From Homarus americanus (lineage: Eukaryota > Arthropoda > Malacostraca > Decapoda > Nephropidae): a DNA stretch of 64,000 nucleotides. The notes beneath the pieces are model-generated. The model ran no database searches. It saw nothing but the letters and a program-made list of their open reading frames with translations, and was not told the origin of the DNA. Positions within the stretch are counted from its first letter, which is position 1, and the number at the start of each line of letters is the position of its first letter. Position numbers and translations under genes: made by a program. The stretch covers positions 8,522,417 through 8,586,416 of the forward strand of contig NW_024756914.1 of assembly GCF_018991925.1 (NCBI RefSeq), given 5' to 3'. Positions 25,035 to 37,097 of the stretch are shown piece after piece.

Positions 25035-28000
25035 TATGATTACGTAACGTGGTGGCAGAGAGACACGAGGTCGTGGTGGCAGAGAGACACGAGGTCGTGG
25101 TGGCAGAGAGACACGAGGGCAGTGGTGGCAGACAGACACGAGGTCGTGGTGGCAGAGAGAGACACGAGGTCGTGGTGGGCAGAGAGACACGAGGTCGGGG
25201 TGGGCTGAGAGACGAGGCAGTGGTGGGCTGAAAGACAGGTCGTGGTGGCTGAGAGACACAAGGCAGTGGTGGCAGAGAGACACGAGGCAGTGGTGATTGA
25301 GAGACACGGAGGCAGTGGTGGCTTAGGTGATAACAGAGGCAGTGGTGGCAGAGAGAGACACGGAGGCAGTGGTGGCAGAGAGAGACACGAGGCAGTGGTG
25401 GCTGAGAGACACGAGGCAGTGGTAAGAGAGACACGAGGCAGTGGTGGCAGAGAGACACGAGGCAGTGGTGGGCTGAGACACGAGGTCGTGGTGGCTTGGA
25501 GAGACACGAGGTCGTGGTGGCAGAGAGACACGAGGTCGTGGTGGCAGAGTGACACGACAGTGGTGGTAGAGAGACACGAGGTCGTGGCAAAGAGACACGA
25601 GGTGTGGTGGCAGAGAGACACGAGGCCGGTGGCAGAGAGACACGAGGCAGTGGTGGCAGAGAGACACGAGGCAGTGGTGGCAGAGAGACACGAGGCAGTG
25701 GTGGTGAGAGACAAGGGCAGTGGTGGCTGGAGAGACACGAGGTCGTGGTGGTTGAGAGACAATGAGGTCGTGGTGGCTGAGAGACACGAGGCAGTGGTGG
25801 CAGAGAGACACGACGCAGTGGTGGTTGAGAGACACGAGGTCGTGGGTGGCTGGGAGAGACACGAGGCAGTGGTGGCAGAGAGGACACGAGGCAGGGTGGC
25901 TGAGAGACACACGGGTGGTGGCTGAGAGACACGACGCAGTGGTGGTTGAGAGACACGAGGTCGTGGTGGCTGAGAGACACGAGGCAGTGTGGTGGCAGAG
26001 AGACACGGATGCAGTGGTGGCAGAGAGACACGCCGACGCAGTGGTGGTTGAGAGACACGAGGCAGTGGTGGCAGAGAGACACGAGGCAGTGGTGGCAGAG
26101 AGACACGAGGCAGTGGTGGCAGAGAGACACGGGGCAGTGGTGGTTGAGAGACACGAGGTCGTGGTGGCTGAGAGACACGAGGCTCGGGTGGCTGAGAGAC
26201 ACGAGGCAGTGGTGGCAGAGACACGACGCAGTGGTGGTTGAGAGACACGAGGTCGTGGTGGCTGAGAGACACGAGGCAAGTGGTGGCAGAGAGACACGAG
26301 GCAGTGGTGGCTGGAGAGACACGACGCAGTGGTGGTTGGGAGAGACACGACGCAGTGGTGGTTGAGAGACACGGTCGTGGTGGTTGGAGAGATTAATGAG
26401 GCAGTGGTGGCAGAGAGACATGCAGTGGTAGAGACACGACGCAGTGGTGGTTGAGAGACACGAGGCAGTGGTGGCAGAGAGACACGAGGCAGTGGTGGCA
26501 GAGACACGAGGTCGTGGTGGCAGAGAGACACGAGTGGTGGGCAGAGAGACATGAGACAGTGGTGGCAGAGAGACACGAGGCAGTGGTGGTTGAGAGACAC
26601 GAGGCCGTGGTGGCTGAGAGACATGGGGCCGGTGGTTGAGACACGAGGTCGTGGTGGCTGAGAGACACGAGGCAGTGGTGGCAGAGGAGACACGCAGTGG
26701 TGGTTGAGAGACACGTAATGAGGTCGTGGTGGCTGGAGACACGAGGCAGTGTGGCAGAGAGACACGAGGCAGTGGTGGCTGAGAGAGACGACGAGTGGTG
26801 GCTGAGAGACACGAGGTCGTGGTGGCTGGAGAGACATGAGCTGTGGTGGTTAGAGACACGAGGCAGTGGGTGGCAGACAGACACGAGGCAGTGGTGGCTG
26901 AGAGACACGACGCAGTGGTGGTTGAGACACGAGGTCGGGTGGCGGAGACATGAGGCAGTGTGGTGGCAGAGAGACACAGAGGCAGTGGTGGCTGAGAGAC
27001 ACGAGGTCGTGGTGGCTGAGAGACACGAGGTCGTGGTGGCTGAGAGACACGAGGCAGTGGTGGCAGACAGATGAGGCAGTGGTGGCTGGAGAAGCACGAC
27101 GCAGGTGGTTGCTGAGAGACACGAGAGGCAGGTGGCAGAGAGACCTCGAGACAGTGATGGCAGAGAGGCACGAGACAGTGGTGGCAGAGACTGACACGAG
27201 ACAGTGGCAGAGAGATGCATGAGACAGTGGTGGCAGAGAGACTCTGAGACAGGGTGGCAGAGAGAGACACGAGACAGTGGTGGCAGAGAGAGACATCAGA
27301 CAGTGGTGGCAGAGAGAGACACGAGACAGTGGTGGGCAGAGAGAGACACGAGACAGTGGTAGCAGAGAGAGACACGAGACAGTGGTGGGCAGAGAGACAC
27401 GAGACAGTGGTGGGTAGAGAGAGAGACACGAGACAGTGGTGGCAGGAGGAGGCACTAGACAGTGGTGGGCAGAGAGACAGAGACAGTGGTGCGAGAGACA
27501 TGAGGCAGGTGGCAGAGAGACACGAGACAGTGGTGTGGGTGAAGAGACAATGAGACAGTGGTGGCAGAAAGACACGAGAATGTGGTGCAGAGAGACACGA
27601 GACAGTGGTGGGTAGAGAGAGACACGAGACAGTGGTGGCAGAGAGATGCACGAGACAGTGCAGAGAGAGACACGAAACAGTGGTGGCAGAGAGACACGAG
27701 ACAGTGGTGGCAGAGAGACACGAGACAGTGTGGCAGAGAGACACGAGACACTGGGTGGGCAGAGAGACACGAGACAGTGGCAGAGACACGAGACAGTGGT
27801 GGCAGAGAGAGACGAGACTGGTGGCAGAGAGAGACACGACAGTGGTGGCAGAGAGAGACAGACAGTGGTGGCAGAGAGAGACACGAGACAGTGGTGGCAG
27901 AGAGAGACATGAGACAGTGGTGGCAGAGAGACACGAGACAGTGGTGGTGAGAGAGACACGAGACAGTGGTGGGTAGAGAGGCACTAGACAGTGGTGGTAG

Positions 28001-28800
28001 AGAGAGACACGAGACAGTGGTAAGTAGAGAGATAGATGAGGTGCAGTGGTGGCAGAGAGACACGAGACAGTGGGTGGAGAGAGACACGAGACAGTGGTGG
28101 CAGAAAGACAATGAGAATGTGGTGGCAGAGAGACACGAGACAGTGGTGGCAGGAGATGAGACAGTGTGGTGGGTAGAGATGCACGAGACAGTGGTGGCAG
28201 AGAGAGACACGAAACAGTGGTGGCAGAGAGACACGACAGTGGTGGCAGAGAGACAAGGCAGGCAGAGAGACACGAGACACTGGTGGCAGAGAGACACGAG
28301 GACAGTGGTGGCAGAGACACGAGACAGTGGTGGCAGAGAGAGACGAGACTGGTGTTAAGAGAGAGACACGAGACAGTGGTGGCAGAGAGAGACACGAGAC
28401 AGTGGTGGCAGAGAGAGACACGAGACAGTGGTGGCAGAGAGAGACACGAGACAGTGGTGGCAGAGAGAGACATGAGACAGTGGTGGCAGAGAGACACACG
28501 AGACAGTGGTGGCAGAGACACGAGACAGTGGTGGCAGAGATGCACGAGACAGTGGCAGTGGCAGAGAGAGACGAGACTGGTGGCAGAGAGAGACAGAGAC
28601 AGTGGTGGCAGAGAGAGACACGAGACAGTGGTGGGCAGAGAGAGACACGAGACAATGGTGGGCAGAGCGAGACACGAGACAGTGGTGGCAGAGAGAGACA
28701 CGAGACAGTGGTGGCAGAGCGAGACACGAGACAGTGGTGGCAGAGAGAGAGACACGAGACAGTGGTGGCAGAGAGAGACATCGAGACTGTTGGGCAGAGA
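25035..28800. repeat. 24-26-bp minisatellite, about 3.8 kb
   Basis: The left part (to about 27100) uses a 24-bp unit, ggtggcagagagacacgaggcagt. The right part shifts to a 26-bp unit with an extra ga and 'gagacagt'. The 24-bp period leaves a continuous 1,274-codon minus-strand frame (repeating VSLCHHCL) and many + frames (AVVAERHE). Because it lies inside an intron and every frame is a repeat of itself, I do not call a protein. A stray fragment of the array survives at 29031-29103 inside the duplication described next. Confidence 0.96.
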
Positions 28801-28860
28801 GACACGACTTGGCATTAACTCACTAGAAGTAAGAAAATGGCACTAAGTCACTGTTACGAC

Positions 28861-29273
28861 AGTCACTATCTAATGGTTCAGTATAAAGGGGGTGAAGACT
28901 GCCAAGGGTCGCCACACTGGATTGTCTTAATGCTTGGACCATAGTCTATATATGAAAGATAAGAAAACTCGTACGAAAGTTTTTGAAATAAACGTGCGCT
29001 GCAATGCCGGAATCAGCGTCATCTATCGGCAGAGAGACACGAGACAGTGGTGGTAGAGAGAGACACGAGACAGGGTGGGGAGAGGGAGTCAAAGTCACTC
29101 GAGAGTCACCATCTAATGGTTCAGTATAAAGGGGGTGAAGACTGCCAAGGGTCGCCACACTGGATTGTCTTAATGCTTGGACCATAGGCTATATATGAAA
29201 GATAAGAAAACTCGTAAGAAAGCTTTTGAAATAAACGTGCGCTGCAATGCCGGAATCAGCGTCATCTATCGGC
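28861..29273. repeat. Direct duplication of about 170 bp flanking array remnant
   Basis: 28861-29030 and 29104-29273 are nearly identical (agtcacYatctaatggttca ... gcgtcatctatcggc). They are separated by 73 bp that includes minisatellite units. A diverged inverted relative of part of the unit (tcgagttttcctgtccttta) is at about 34239-34290. Confidence 0.9.
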
Positions 29274-30084
29274 AAGGCCCAACTAAAAACTCCCTCCAGG
29301 GGGGGGGGGGTCAATCTCAAACTCCACCTCTGCTTCTTCTTTTATTAATAATTATTATTTTTATTTTGTGTTTGTTATGTTCTCTTAGTTTATTAACTAT
29401 TAACTTTTTTTTATCTTCTGTACAAGTAAATCGTTCAAAATGTGCTTTGTGTTGTAGTTAGTTATATAAGTTAAAGGAAGTAGAGGTAAGAGATTGATTT
29501 ACGGTACTTATTAATGTACACTCGGAAACCACAATTTCTAGCGCACCCAGGTCGGGCCTGATTTGAGGACCGCGTCCTTTTTTGAGCGGCGGGCTACTAA
29601 CTATCACGGGGCAACACGTGCACGAACACTAATGAACCCTTTGAGGCTTCGCTATCAGTCTGTCATGTTATACCCACTTGCGATGTATAATGGTAAGCAG
29701 TCATAGTATGGATGCATAGATGATAATATGTATTAGTATATTGCATTTTATACCCTTCAAAATATCGTCATAAACATTGGACCTGAAGGAAAAGTCTCAC
29801 ACACTGTAGTTAAGAAATTAAGATCCGAAGCACCGCCGTACAGGTGAGCGAATCACACAGCGATGACCGACCTGAAGTCATGTGTAGGAGAAGGCCCGCC
29901 GTTAGTGTGGACACAGTTGCTCAAAGGGTAAGTCCTATGTTTTCTTCGTTGTATTGCCTGACAAGTGCTAAATATACCGTATATAATCTAATCTATATAT
30001 ATTAGATATACAAAGGTGGATATATTTCGACAATATTGTTCTATATATTCTCATATTTTCTCTTTACTAATGTCACAGGAAGAG
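29274..30084. other. No gene recognised
   Basis: A G10-11 homopolymer at about 29300, then AT-rich unique DNA. 29820-29930 may be the degraded amino-terminal (helix-turn-helix) part of the Tc1-like relic that follows; I cannot confirm this. Confidence 0.4.
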
Positions 30085-30955
30085 GGTCACGTGCTCACCA
30101 GGTCCCGACCAGGAGAGAAAAGAGTCACCACGCCTGAGGAGGATCAACAGATAAGAAGGGAAGCAGAGAGAGAGAGAGAGAGCACCACTCTCAACTGTCA
30201 TTCGCATAACAAGGGTAACAGGAGTTCACTGTCACCCGATAACTACCAGGAGGCGAATACGGGAGACTGGCAGACAGTGTTTCATCCCAGCACGTAAGGA
30301 AACCATAACAGAGGCACACAGAGAAGCACGTGAAAGGTTTGCTGAGACGTATGCGGATGTGGGAGTCGATTTTTGAAGATCCGTCATTTTCACTGATGAA
30401 AAATGCTTTACAGCTGACGCATTAGTCGGTCGCCTGTGTTGGCGAATACGTAATACAAGATACGCTCGAAGAAACATCCATGAGACATCGACAAGCGGTC
30501 GTGTGACAACCTCCATGCATGGATGGATGTGGTGGGGAGGTGTAGGTGAACTGCAGACCAATATATTGATAGTCTAGAGACATCCTTTCTCCCAGTGGTG
30601 CGGGCAAATGCCATCCCAGAACCTCAACCTATATATATGGTGCAAGACCGCAGTCCAATTCATACAAGTCGGGCAGCCAGGCGTTAGTTTGAGGGCCACC
30701 CAGAGATTATTCTATTGGATTGGCCGTCTAAAGGGCCGACTGTAACCCAATAGAGAATCTTTGGGGGTATATGGTTGTTGAATGGGGTGTGGAGGAGAAG
30801 ACTAGGGAGACAGGCAAGAATGGTGTGGGACTCTGGGAGGGAATAAGGAATAGCCCGGAGATTTGCAGCAATCTGGTAGATTCCATGCTTACCAGAGTGC
30901 ATGAAGTTATAGCAACAGGTATGTGTTGCAGGACATGTAGCCGCACACCCATATC
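30085..30955 (+). pseudogene. Tc1/mariner-superfamily transposase relic
   Basis: Broken + frames give the DDE landmarks in order: VIFTDEKCF (about 30384-30410, first Asp), VQDRSPIHTSRAARR (about 30640, second Asp), ILLDWPSKGP (about 30713), and NPIENLWG (about 30755-30775, third acidic residue). The C-terminal stretch WEGIRNSPEICSNLVDSM follows at 30835-30890. At least two frameshifts and internal stops separate the blocks, so no functional protein is made. No clear terminal inverted repeats were found. It lies in POMGNT1 intron 1 in the sense direction. Confidence 0.8.
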
Positions 30956-31105
30956 GCTTTCTAATTGTTTCACACACGTTTTAAATATTATGGTCAATTG
31001 TAATGTTTACAATGGATACATGTTTATACATAATTTGATAAAATATTTTTGTGGTTTCATTTAACCAACAGTGATGTCTACAAAACAATCTTGATGCTCT
31101 GTGTG

Positions 31106-32161
31106 CATGTGTGTGTGTGTGTAATAATAATAATAATAATAATAATTAACGGTTTATTGAAAAAGTTCTGCAGCCCGAAGGCTGAAAATATACATTGGAC
31201 ATAAATGACTTATTACATACATTGGTGGTTTAACAAAAGCCTTCATTAGAGAAAGGTAAAGGAACATACAGTGAACATACAGATTAATGTAGGATTGTAC
31301 GTGTTGAACAGCAAACGCGTAGTGTAGTAACTCCATCCCAGATGGTGTTAGGAGGGACCTCACGTGATGTAGTGGTTCCCTCAGATGGTGTTATGAGGGA
31401 CCTGACGTGGTGTAGTAATTCCCTCGCAGATGGTGTTATGAGGGACCACGTGGTGTAGTAATTCCCTCACAGATGGTGTTACGGGGGACCTCACGTGGTG
31501 GAATTACCTCACAGATGGTGTTATGAGGGTCCTCACGTGGTGTAGTAATTCCCTCACAGATGGTGTTATTAGGGACCTGACGTGGTGTGGTAATTCCCTC
31601 ACAGATGGTGTTATGAGGGACCTGACGTGGTGTAGTAATTCCCTCACAGATGGTGTTATGAGGGGGCCTCACGTGGTGTAGCAATTCCTTCACAGATGGT
31701 GTGATGTGGGACTTGACGTGGTGTAGTAATTCCCTCACATATGGTGTTATGAGGGACATGTGGTGTAGTAATTCCCTCACAGATGGTGTTATATGAGTGA
31801 GGTTTGGTCTTAGGCCTTCCTATCGTAGACGGATTAACACATCGCTGGTTGTTGTTGTTGGGTCTCGCGGGCCGTTATCACTGGGTACCTGGGACCTCAC
31901 TGTGTGAAGGTTAACTTGGGTACGACTGTTACTGTTGAGTTGTTCTCACTGACTTAAGCACTGTTCACCACTGTTCACCTCTGTTTAACACTGGTTCCAT
32001 TCCTTTCCTGAATGAAATTGTAACTTCTGGCGAGAACTTGTTGATATTCCGGTGGGGAGGAGGGTTCAGGGGAAGGGGTTGGTATGGGCCAACTTAACAG
32101 TTGACCTGGCTGCTCCGAGAGGAGCGCCAGGTACGTCTTGACCCTTCGGTGGTCAAGAATG

Positions 32162-32243
<82 letters not shown>

Positions 32244-33239
32244 TGACTGTTTATTGAAAAAGTTTGCAGCCCGAAGGCTGAAAATATACATTGGACATAA
32301 ATGACTTATTACATGCATTGGTGGTTTAACAAAAGCCTTCATTAGAGAAAGGTAAAGGAACATACAGTGAACATACAGATTAATGTAGGTGTTGAACAGC
32401 AAACACGTAGTGTAGTAACTCCCTCCCAGATGGTGTTAAGGGACCTCACGTGGTGTAGTAATTCCCTCACAGATGGTGTTATGAGGGGCCTCACGTGGTG
32501 TAGTAATTCCCTCACAGATGGTGTTATGAGGGACGTGGTGTATCCCTCACAGGCCTCACGTGGTGTAGTAATTCCCTCACAGATGGTGTTATGAGGGTAC
32601 GATGGTGTTAGTAAATTCCTCACAGATGGTGTTAAAAGGGGTGTTATGTGGTAATTCCCTCACAGATGGTGTTATGAGGGGCCTCACGTGGTGTAGTAAT
32701 TCCCTCACAGATGGTGTTATGAGGGGCCTCACGTGGTGTAGTAATTCCCTCACAGATGGTGTTATGAGGGGCCTCACGTGGTGTAGTAACTCCTTCACAT
32801 ATGGTGTTATGAGGGGCCTCACGTGGTGTAGTAATTCCCTCACAGATGGTGTTATATGAGTGAGGTGTGGTTCCAGGCCTTCCTATCGTAGACGGATTAA
32901 CACATCGCTGGTTGTTGTTGGGTTTCACGGGCCGTTATCACTGGGTACCTGGGACCTCACTGTGTGAAGGTTAACTTGGGTACAACTGTTACTGTTGAGT
33001 TGTTCTCACTGACTTAAGCACTGTTCACCACTGTTCACCTCTGTTTAACACTGGTTCCATTCCTTTCCAAAATGAAATAGTAACTTCTGGCGAGAACATG
33101 TTGATATTCCGGTGGGGAGGAGGGTTTAGGGGAGGGAGTTGGTATGGGCCAACATAACAGTTGACCTGGCTGCTCCGAGAGGAGCGCCAGGTACGTCTTG
33201 ACCCTTCGGTGGTCAAGGATGTGTGTGTGTGTGTGTGTG
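31106..33239 (-). mobile_element. Tandem pair of LINE-tailed non-autonomous elements
   Basis: Two copies of one unit of about 1.03 kb, A (31123-32160) and B (32201-33220), lie head to tail and are separated by (TG)n. Read on the minus strand, each starts after (CA)n with cttgaccaccgaagggtc and contains the block ending tacgataggaaggcc. A 45-bp minisatellite follows (A: about 31320-31790; B: about 32405-32855). The unit ends with the same 3' end and (TTA)n tail as LINE family 1. No reverse transcriptase is present, so mobilisation in trans by that LINE is inferred. Short open frames here come from the 45-bp period. Confidence 0.82.
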
Positions 33240-33499
33240 AAATGACGAGTAGTTGATCCATATTCACATTTAGTTTGGGTAAATCTATGGGCGAAAAACA
33301 ATCACAGGCATTTGGATATAGTTACACGGAAGAAGGGAAATAAGGTTAAAGGTTGGGTGTGGTGGAAACATTATGCTCCGGCACTATGCTCAAAACGACG
33401 TATGGGAAAGCTATCTCGGACGATAAATTGATAAATATTTTTATGAAACATCTTAAATACTAAGGATGAAGCATGATGTTACACGCACACACACACACA

Positions 33500-33780
33500 G
33501 CCAGAAGTCACAGTGGACCAGATCTGTAGAGTATGGAGGGTGGGGGGCCACTGGGATGCCATGCTGTTTCCGAAGTTCAAGTTGAACCTCAAGGGGAAGT
33601 AAGATCATGGACAGAATGGAGATCCAGGACACATCACAAAAGGTGTGGGAGGAGGGGATTGAGCACTGCATTGAGGCCTCTGAAGAATATTTTAAGGGTG
33701 ACTAAAGTTTCACTGTAATATCTTGAAAAATAAAGATTTTACGAAGCCAGTACGGGAACTTTAGGTTCACACCTCGTATA
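33500..33780 (+). pseudogene. mariner transposase C-terminus with a small internal inversion
   Basis: The + strand gives LFPKFKLNLKGK (about 33560-33597) and, after a frame shift, a C-terminus ending CIEASEEYFKGD at 33703. This is the usual mariner ending. The block that should come just before, HPPYSTDLVHCDFWL, is present only on the minus strand at about 33502-33550. A piece of about 60 bp has therefore been inverted in place, next to a (CA)n tract at 33487-33500. The first two catalytic Asp regions were not found. Confidence 0.72.
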
Positions 33781-34864
33781 TAATTGTGAATGGTAGATTA
33801 CAAAAGGAATCTCTAATCAAAACATATGAATACCACATAAAAGAAGTTTACTTAAATGCCAGTAAATTTTCCCTATTATTTTAACAATCTGTGAATAACA
33901 TTAATATTGTCCAGTGAAGATTATCAAAACACGATACAATTCTACATCAAGAGATTTTGTTTTTATTGTGGAACTAATAACGATACTTTTCGTGGCTTTC
34001 AAAACTGCATTCATCCTAGCTACATTCATATAGTTTTAATTATGCATTATATATACACTCAACTGTTCCTCTTGTTTAGGGAATCGATGAAATATAAAAG
34101 TAGGGGGAGTTTCTTTGGATGTCCCGCACAGGAGCACGGGTGGGGCCAAAGTGAGGCACACCGAAGGGGACGTATTCGGTAAACAAAGAGACCATACCAA
34201 CGCCATCCGCCTCAGAGGCCCGAAACTAACGCGCACACCAAAAGCTCGAGTTTTCCTGTCCTTTATATATAATCTTTGGCTTCGACTCATTCATTCGTGG
34301 TTTGGTGTTGGGTTAACCACCTGAGAACAGCCAGCCAGATTGTGGACAGTGTGGTTGCCGGCTGTGGGTCTCACCTCCTTCTCCATAGTGATGAGTACAT
34401 TGTTATTTGTATTGTGTGAACTGTCTTCACTTAGGTTATAAGTGTTCCTGCTCCGGTTAGGCTAAGTACTGTATATTGTAATTGATTTAATTGTAGGTTT
34501 AATAGTTTTGCTTTGTCAAAGGCTAAATTCTCGAACTGAGCAAACTCCCTCTTTAGTTATTCTTTTATTATTGTTTCTTGTATGCATTGTAAATAGTTTA
34601 ATTATATTGTTATTTTACGTGTTGGTTTTGCTTCACCGATATTTGAGATTAACCAGTCTTTGAAAACGTTACATGGTAAACAGTTGTATTAGTCGAGAAC
34701 ACAACACGAGTAAGAGTTAACATAACATCACACCAGAAGTAAAGAAAATAGTAATAAAATAACCATCACTACATAGATCAGTTTTAAGTTTCTGCCATAC
34801 ACATTCTCTGATATAACTTCACAAATATCAAACCTGAAACTCGAAATGGTCACATGTTGTCTAT
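33781..34864. other. No gene recognised; AT-rich
   Basis: Contains the inverted relative of the 28.9-kb duplication unit near 34239-34290. Otherwise it is unique intron sequence with no recognisable domain. Confidence 0.45.
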
Positions 34865-35185
34865 ATTAGGTTGTAAGTTGTTGTGTGTGTTGTAGGTGGC
34901 CCAGTTATTGTGTGTGTTGTAGGTGGCCCAGTTATTGTGTGTGTGTTGTACGTGGCCCAGTTATTGTGTGTGTGTTGTAAGTGGCCCAGTTATTGTGTGT
35001 GTGTTGTAGGTGGCCCAGTTATTGTGTGTTTGTTGTAGGTGGCCCAGTTATTGTGTGTGTTGTAGGTGGCCCAGTTATTGTGTGTGTTGTAGGTGGCCCA
35101 GTTGTTGCTGAGTGTTGTAAGGGGGCCCAGTTGTTGCGTGTTGATGGCCAAGTTGTTGAGTGTATTGCAGGTGGCCTAGCTGTTG
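34865..35185. repeat. 27-bp minisatellite (gttattgtgtgtgttgtaggtggccca)
   Basis: About ten units with small indels, running into (TG)n at about 35189-35210 and then into the next LINE tail. Confidence 0.9.
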
Positions 35186-35229
35186 TTGGTGTGTGTATGT
35201 GTGTGTGTGTGTCGTAGGTGGTCCAGTTG

Positions 35230-35680
35230 TAATAATAATAATAATTAACGTTTATTAAAAGAACATGGCAGCCAAAAGAGTGAAAATATACAATAAACAG
35301 AGATGATAAAATTTACACATGGTGATATTGGGAAGTGGGTCACTTGATCGAGAAAAACTTTCAGTACAAAAAGGTAAGAAACGTGGAGTGAACATATAGT
35401 TTAAATACAGATCAGGGAGTGGGAGAGCCAGTCCATAAACTGCCTTGTGACTGATAGTGGCGCCAACCATGGTTCGGTTCGTACGTAGGAGCCAAGGACT
35501 AGTCCTGACCACTCCCTTACTTCTCTCGCCCATCACGTATTCCTGGCAGGTCCTTCGGCTCATACGGGGTGATGGAGAAAAATCTTGTTCCGCATTTGAT
35601 GTTGTCGGGAATTCCCATTTATCACCTGGGGGAGGAAGGGAGTCCTCAGTTGTTGGTTGGTGGAGTTGGGAGTAGAGTGC
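35230..35680 (-). mobile_element. LINE family 1 tail, copy 5 (non-autonomous)
   Basis: (AAT)n at 35230-35245 is followed by the family 3' block (aacgtttattaaaag...gtgaaaatatac) and by sequence related to copies A and B (aggtaagaaacgtggagtga). The remainder to about 35680 is unlike the other copies. A minus-strand open frame (35725-35255) has no recognised domain. Confidence 0.7.
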
Positions 35681-36313
35681 TCTGCTATCCTTTACTAATG
35701 ACATCTTAAACTCCTTTGATGACACTTAGTTCACAGTCGGTATATTCTTGGACCTCTCTAACGCCTTTGATACTGTCGACCATACCATCCTCGTGTCAAA
35801 GTTTGAATATTACAGCGTTAGGGGCCTGTCCCACAATTGGTTTACCTCATATCTGTCTAATAGGAAGCAGTATGTCTGCTATAATTGTTCAATGTTCTGG
35901 GTAATAAGTTCAATATACAGGAGCGAACACAAACACCTGTATAGATTTTGTAGGTTCGATTTACTGGATAAGAGATATGTACACAGAGGGAGTAGTGCTC
36001 TCCGACCTGTCTGCTTGTCAACTGCTCTATAGACGACGTATGGCAAGTGATACATTAGCAGCTTCCATACGTCGCCAGGCACATTAATTAAGCATGTGGG
36101 ACATGGTAATAACATTGCCACACGCTGCTAGCTAGGCTGAATAAATAATATATATAAATGGAGCACATACATCATATACATACATAATATATAATACAGC
36201 ATACATAATACAGAATATACATACAATAATAATTAATCATCATCTGACTCCTCACCAATTTTGTATGGCGTCCCTCAAAGTTCTATTCTCGGTCCTGTAC
36301 TGTTTTTGTTGTA

Positions 36314-37097
36314 CAGTAGCTAAAACAATTATCTGTGCATACTTTGTGGGAAACAATATGAGACCATGGACGAATAATTTTGGTATATGAGGGTTGTTAC
36401 GAACCACGCCACCAATTGTCATGATCTACCTACCCAGCACTACGAACCACGCCATCTATTGTCCTGATCTACCTACCCAGCACCACGAGCAACGCCATCT
36501 AGGGACGAAACCCGAGTATGACTAGTCTTAGTTACCACTCCTGGGTTTCCCTTCTCCATATCCTGGTTGTTGCGTCACCTCAAAGTCTTCCTCATCAGCT
36601 CCAGATCGAGGAAAGTTCAGTTCACTCTGGGAAGTGACCACAGGATCACCTATCCTGGAAACCTACGGCACAGTGACTACCTACCGTCTTCTACAATACT
36701 CAGCCTTGCTCGTCAGCCATCTCAGCTCCGCACTTAAGTATTTGTAATCTTATATTGCCTCTCCACCTCCACCTTGCTTCAAATTATTGTATGTTGTATA
36801 AATATGTATATACTGTCAATGTTTAGGTTAAGTTTGGTTAAGGGTAAATTATAGAAAGCTGAATGTTTTGTTAAGGATTTTATGGTACTTTATTATACAC
36901 AACATAAACTCGCATCCTTTGTTTACCCTTTTATAGTCCGATTGTCTTTGTTTTTTTATTGTTGTTGCCTGTTGGGATCTGGGTAGACTTTTAACTATAT
37001 TCTAAATCCCCAACTCGTAACAGGGTTGTCACTAGTCACACGTAAAATTTCGGAGCATTTCGATCCCCACCTGCACAGATAGTTGTTTTAGCTACTG
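36314..37097. mobile_element. Tc1/mariner-type MITE (152 bp) split by a solo LTR
   Basis: The 26-bp terminal inverted repeats at 36314-36339 and 37072-37097 start CAGTAGCTAAAACAA and differ at one base. TA precedes the left end; TG, a decayed TA, follows the right. Removing the element restores the LINE frame LLYIN exactly (ttgttg-TA-cataaac). Excluding the LTR and one GGGT, the MITE is 36314-36394 plus 37027-37097. It has no coding capacity. Confidence 0.88.
36395..37022 (+). mobile_element. Solo LTR, 628 bp
   Basis: Starts TGTTACGAACC and ends CAACTCGTAACA, the TG...CA inverted ends of an LTR. It is flanked by an exact 4-bp duplication GGGT (36391-36394 and 37023-37026), as for gypsy-type integration. 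Inside are three imperfect copies of cacgccaYctattgtcctga-type sequence near the left end and a TATA-like tgtataaatatg at about 36790. No internal coding region remains, so recombination between two LTRs is inferred. The orientation is a guess. Confidence 0.8.

Noticed and set aside
24991..28815. A 1,274-codon minus-strand open frame (VSLCHHCL repeats)
   Set aside because: It lies inside intron 1, consists only of a 24-bp tandem repeat whose period is a multiple of three, has equally open frames on the other strand, and no domain or signal.
30016..30297. Separate small gene on +
   Set aside because: It overlaps the degraded front part of the Tc1-like transposase relic, and no independent evidence was seen.
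35255..35725. 156-codon minus-strand frame as a gene
   Set aside because: Overlaps a LINE-derived tail and an RT fragment on the other strand; no recognised domain.
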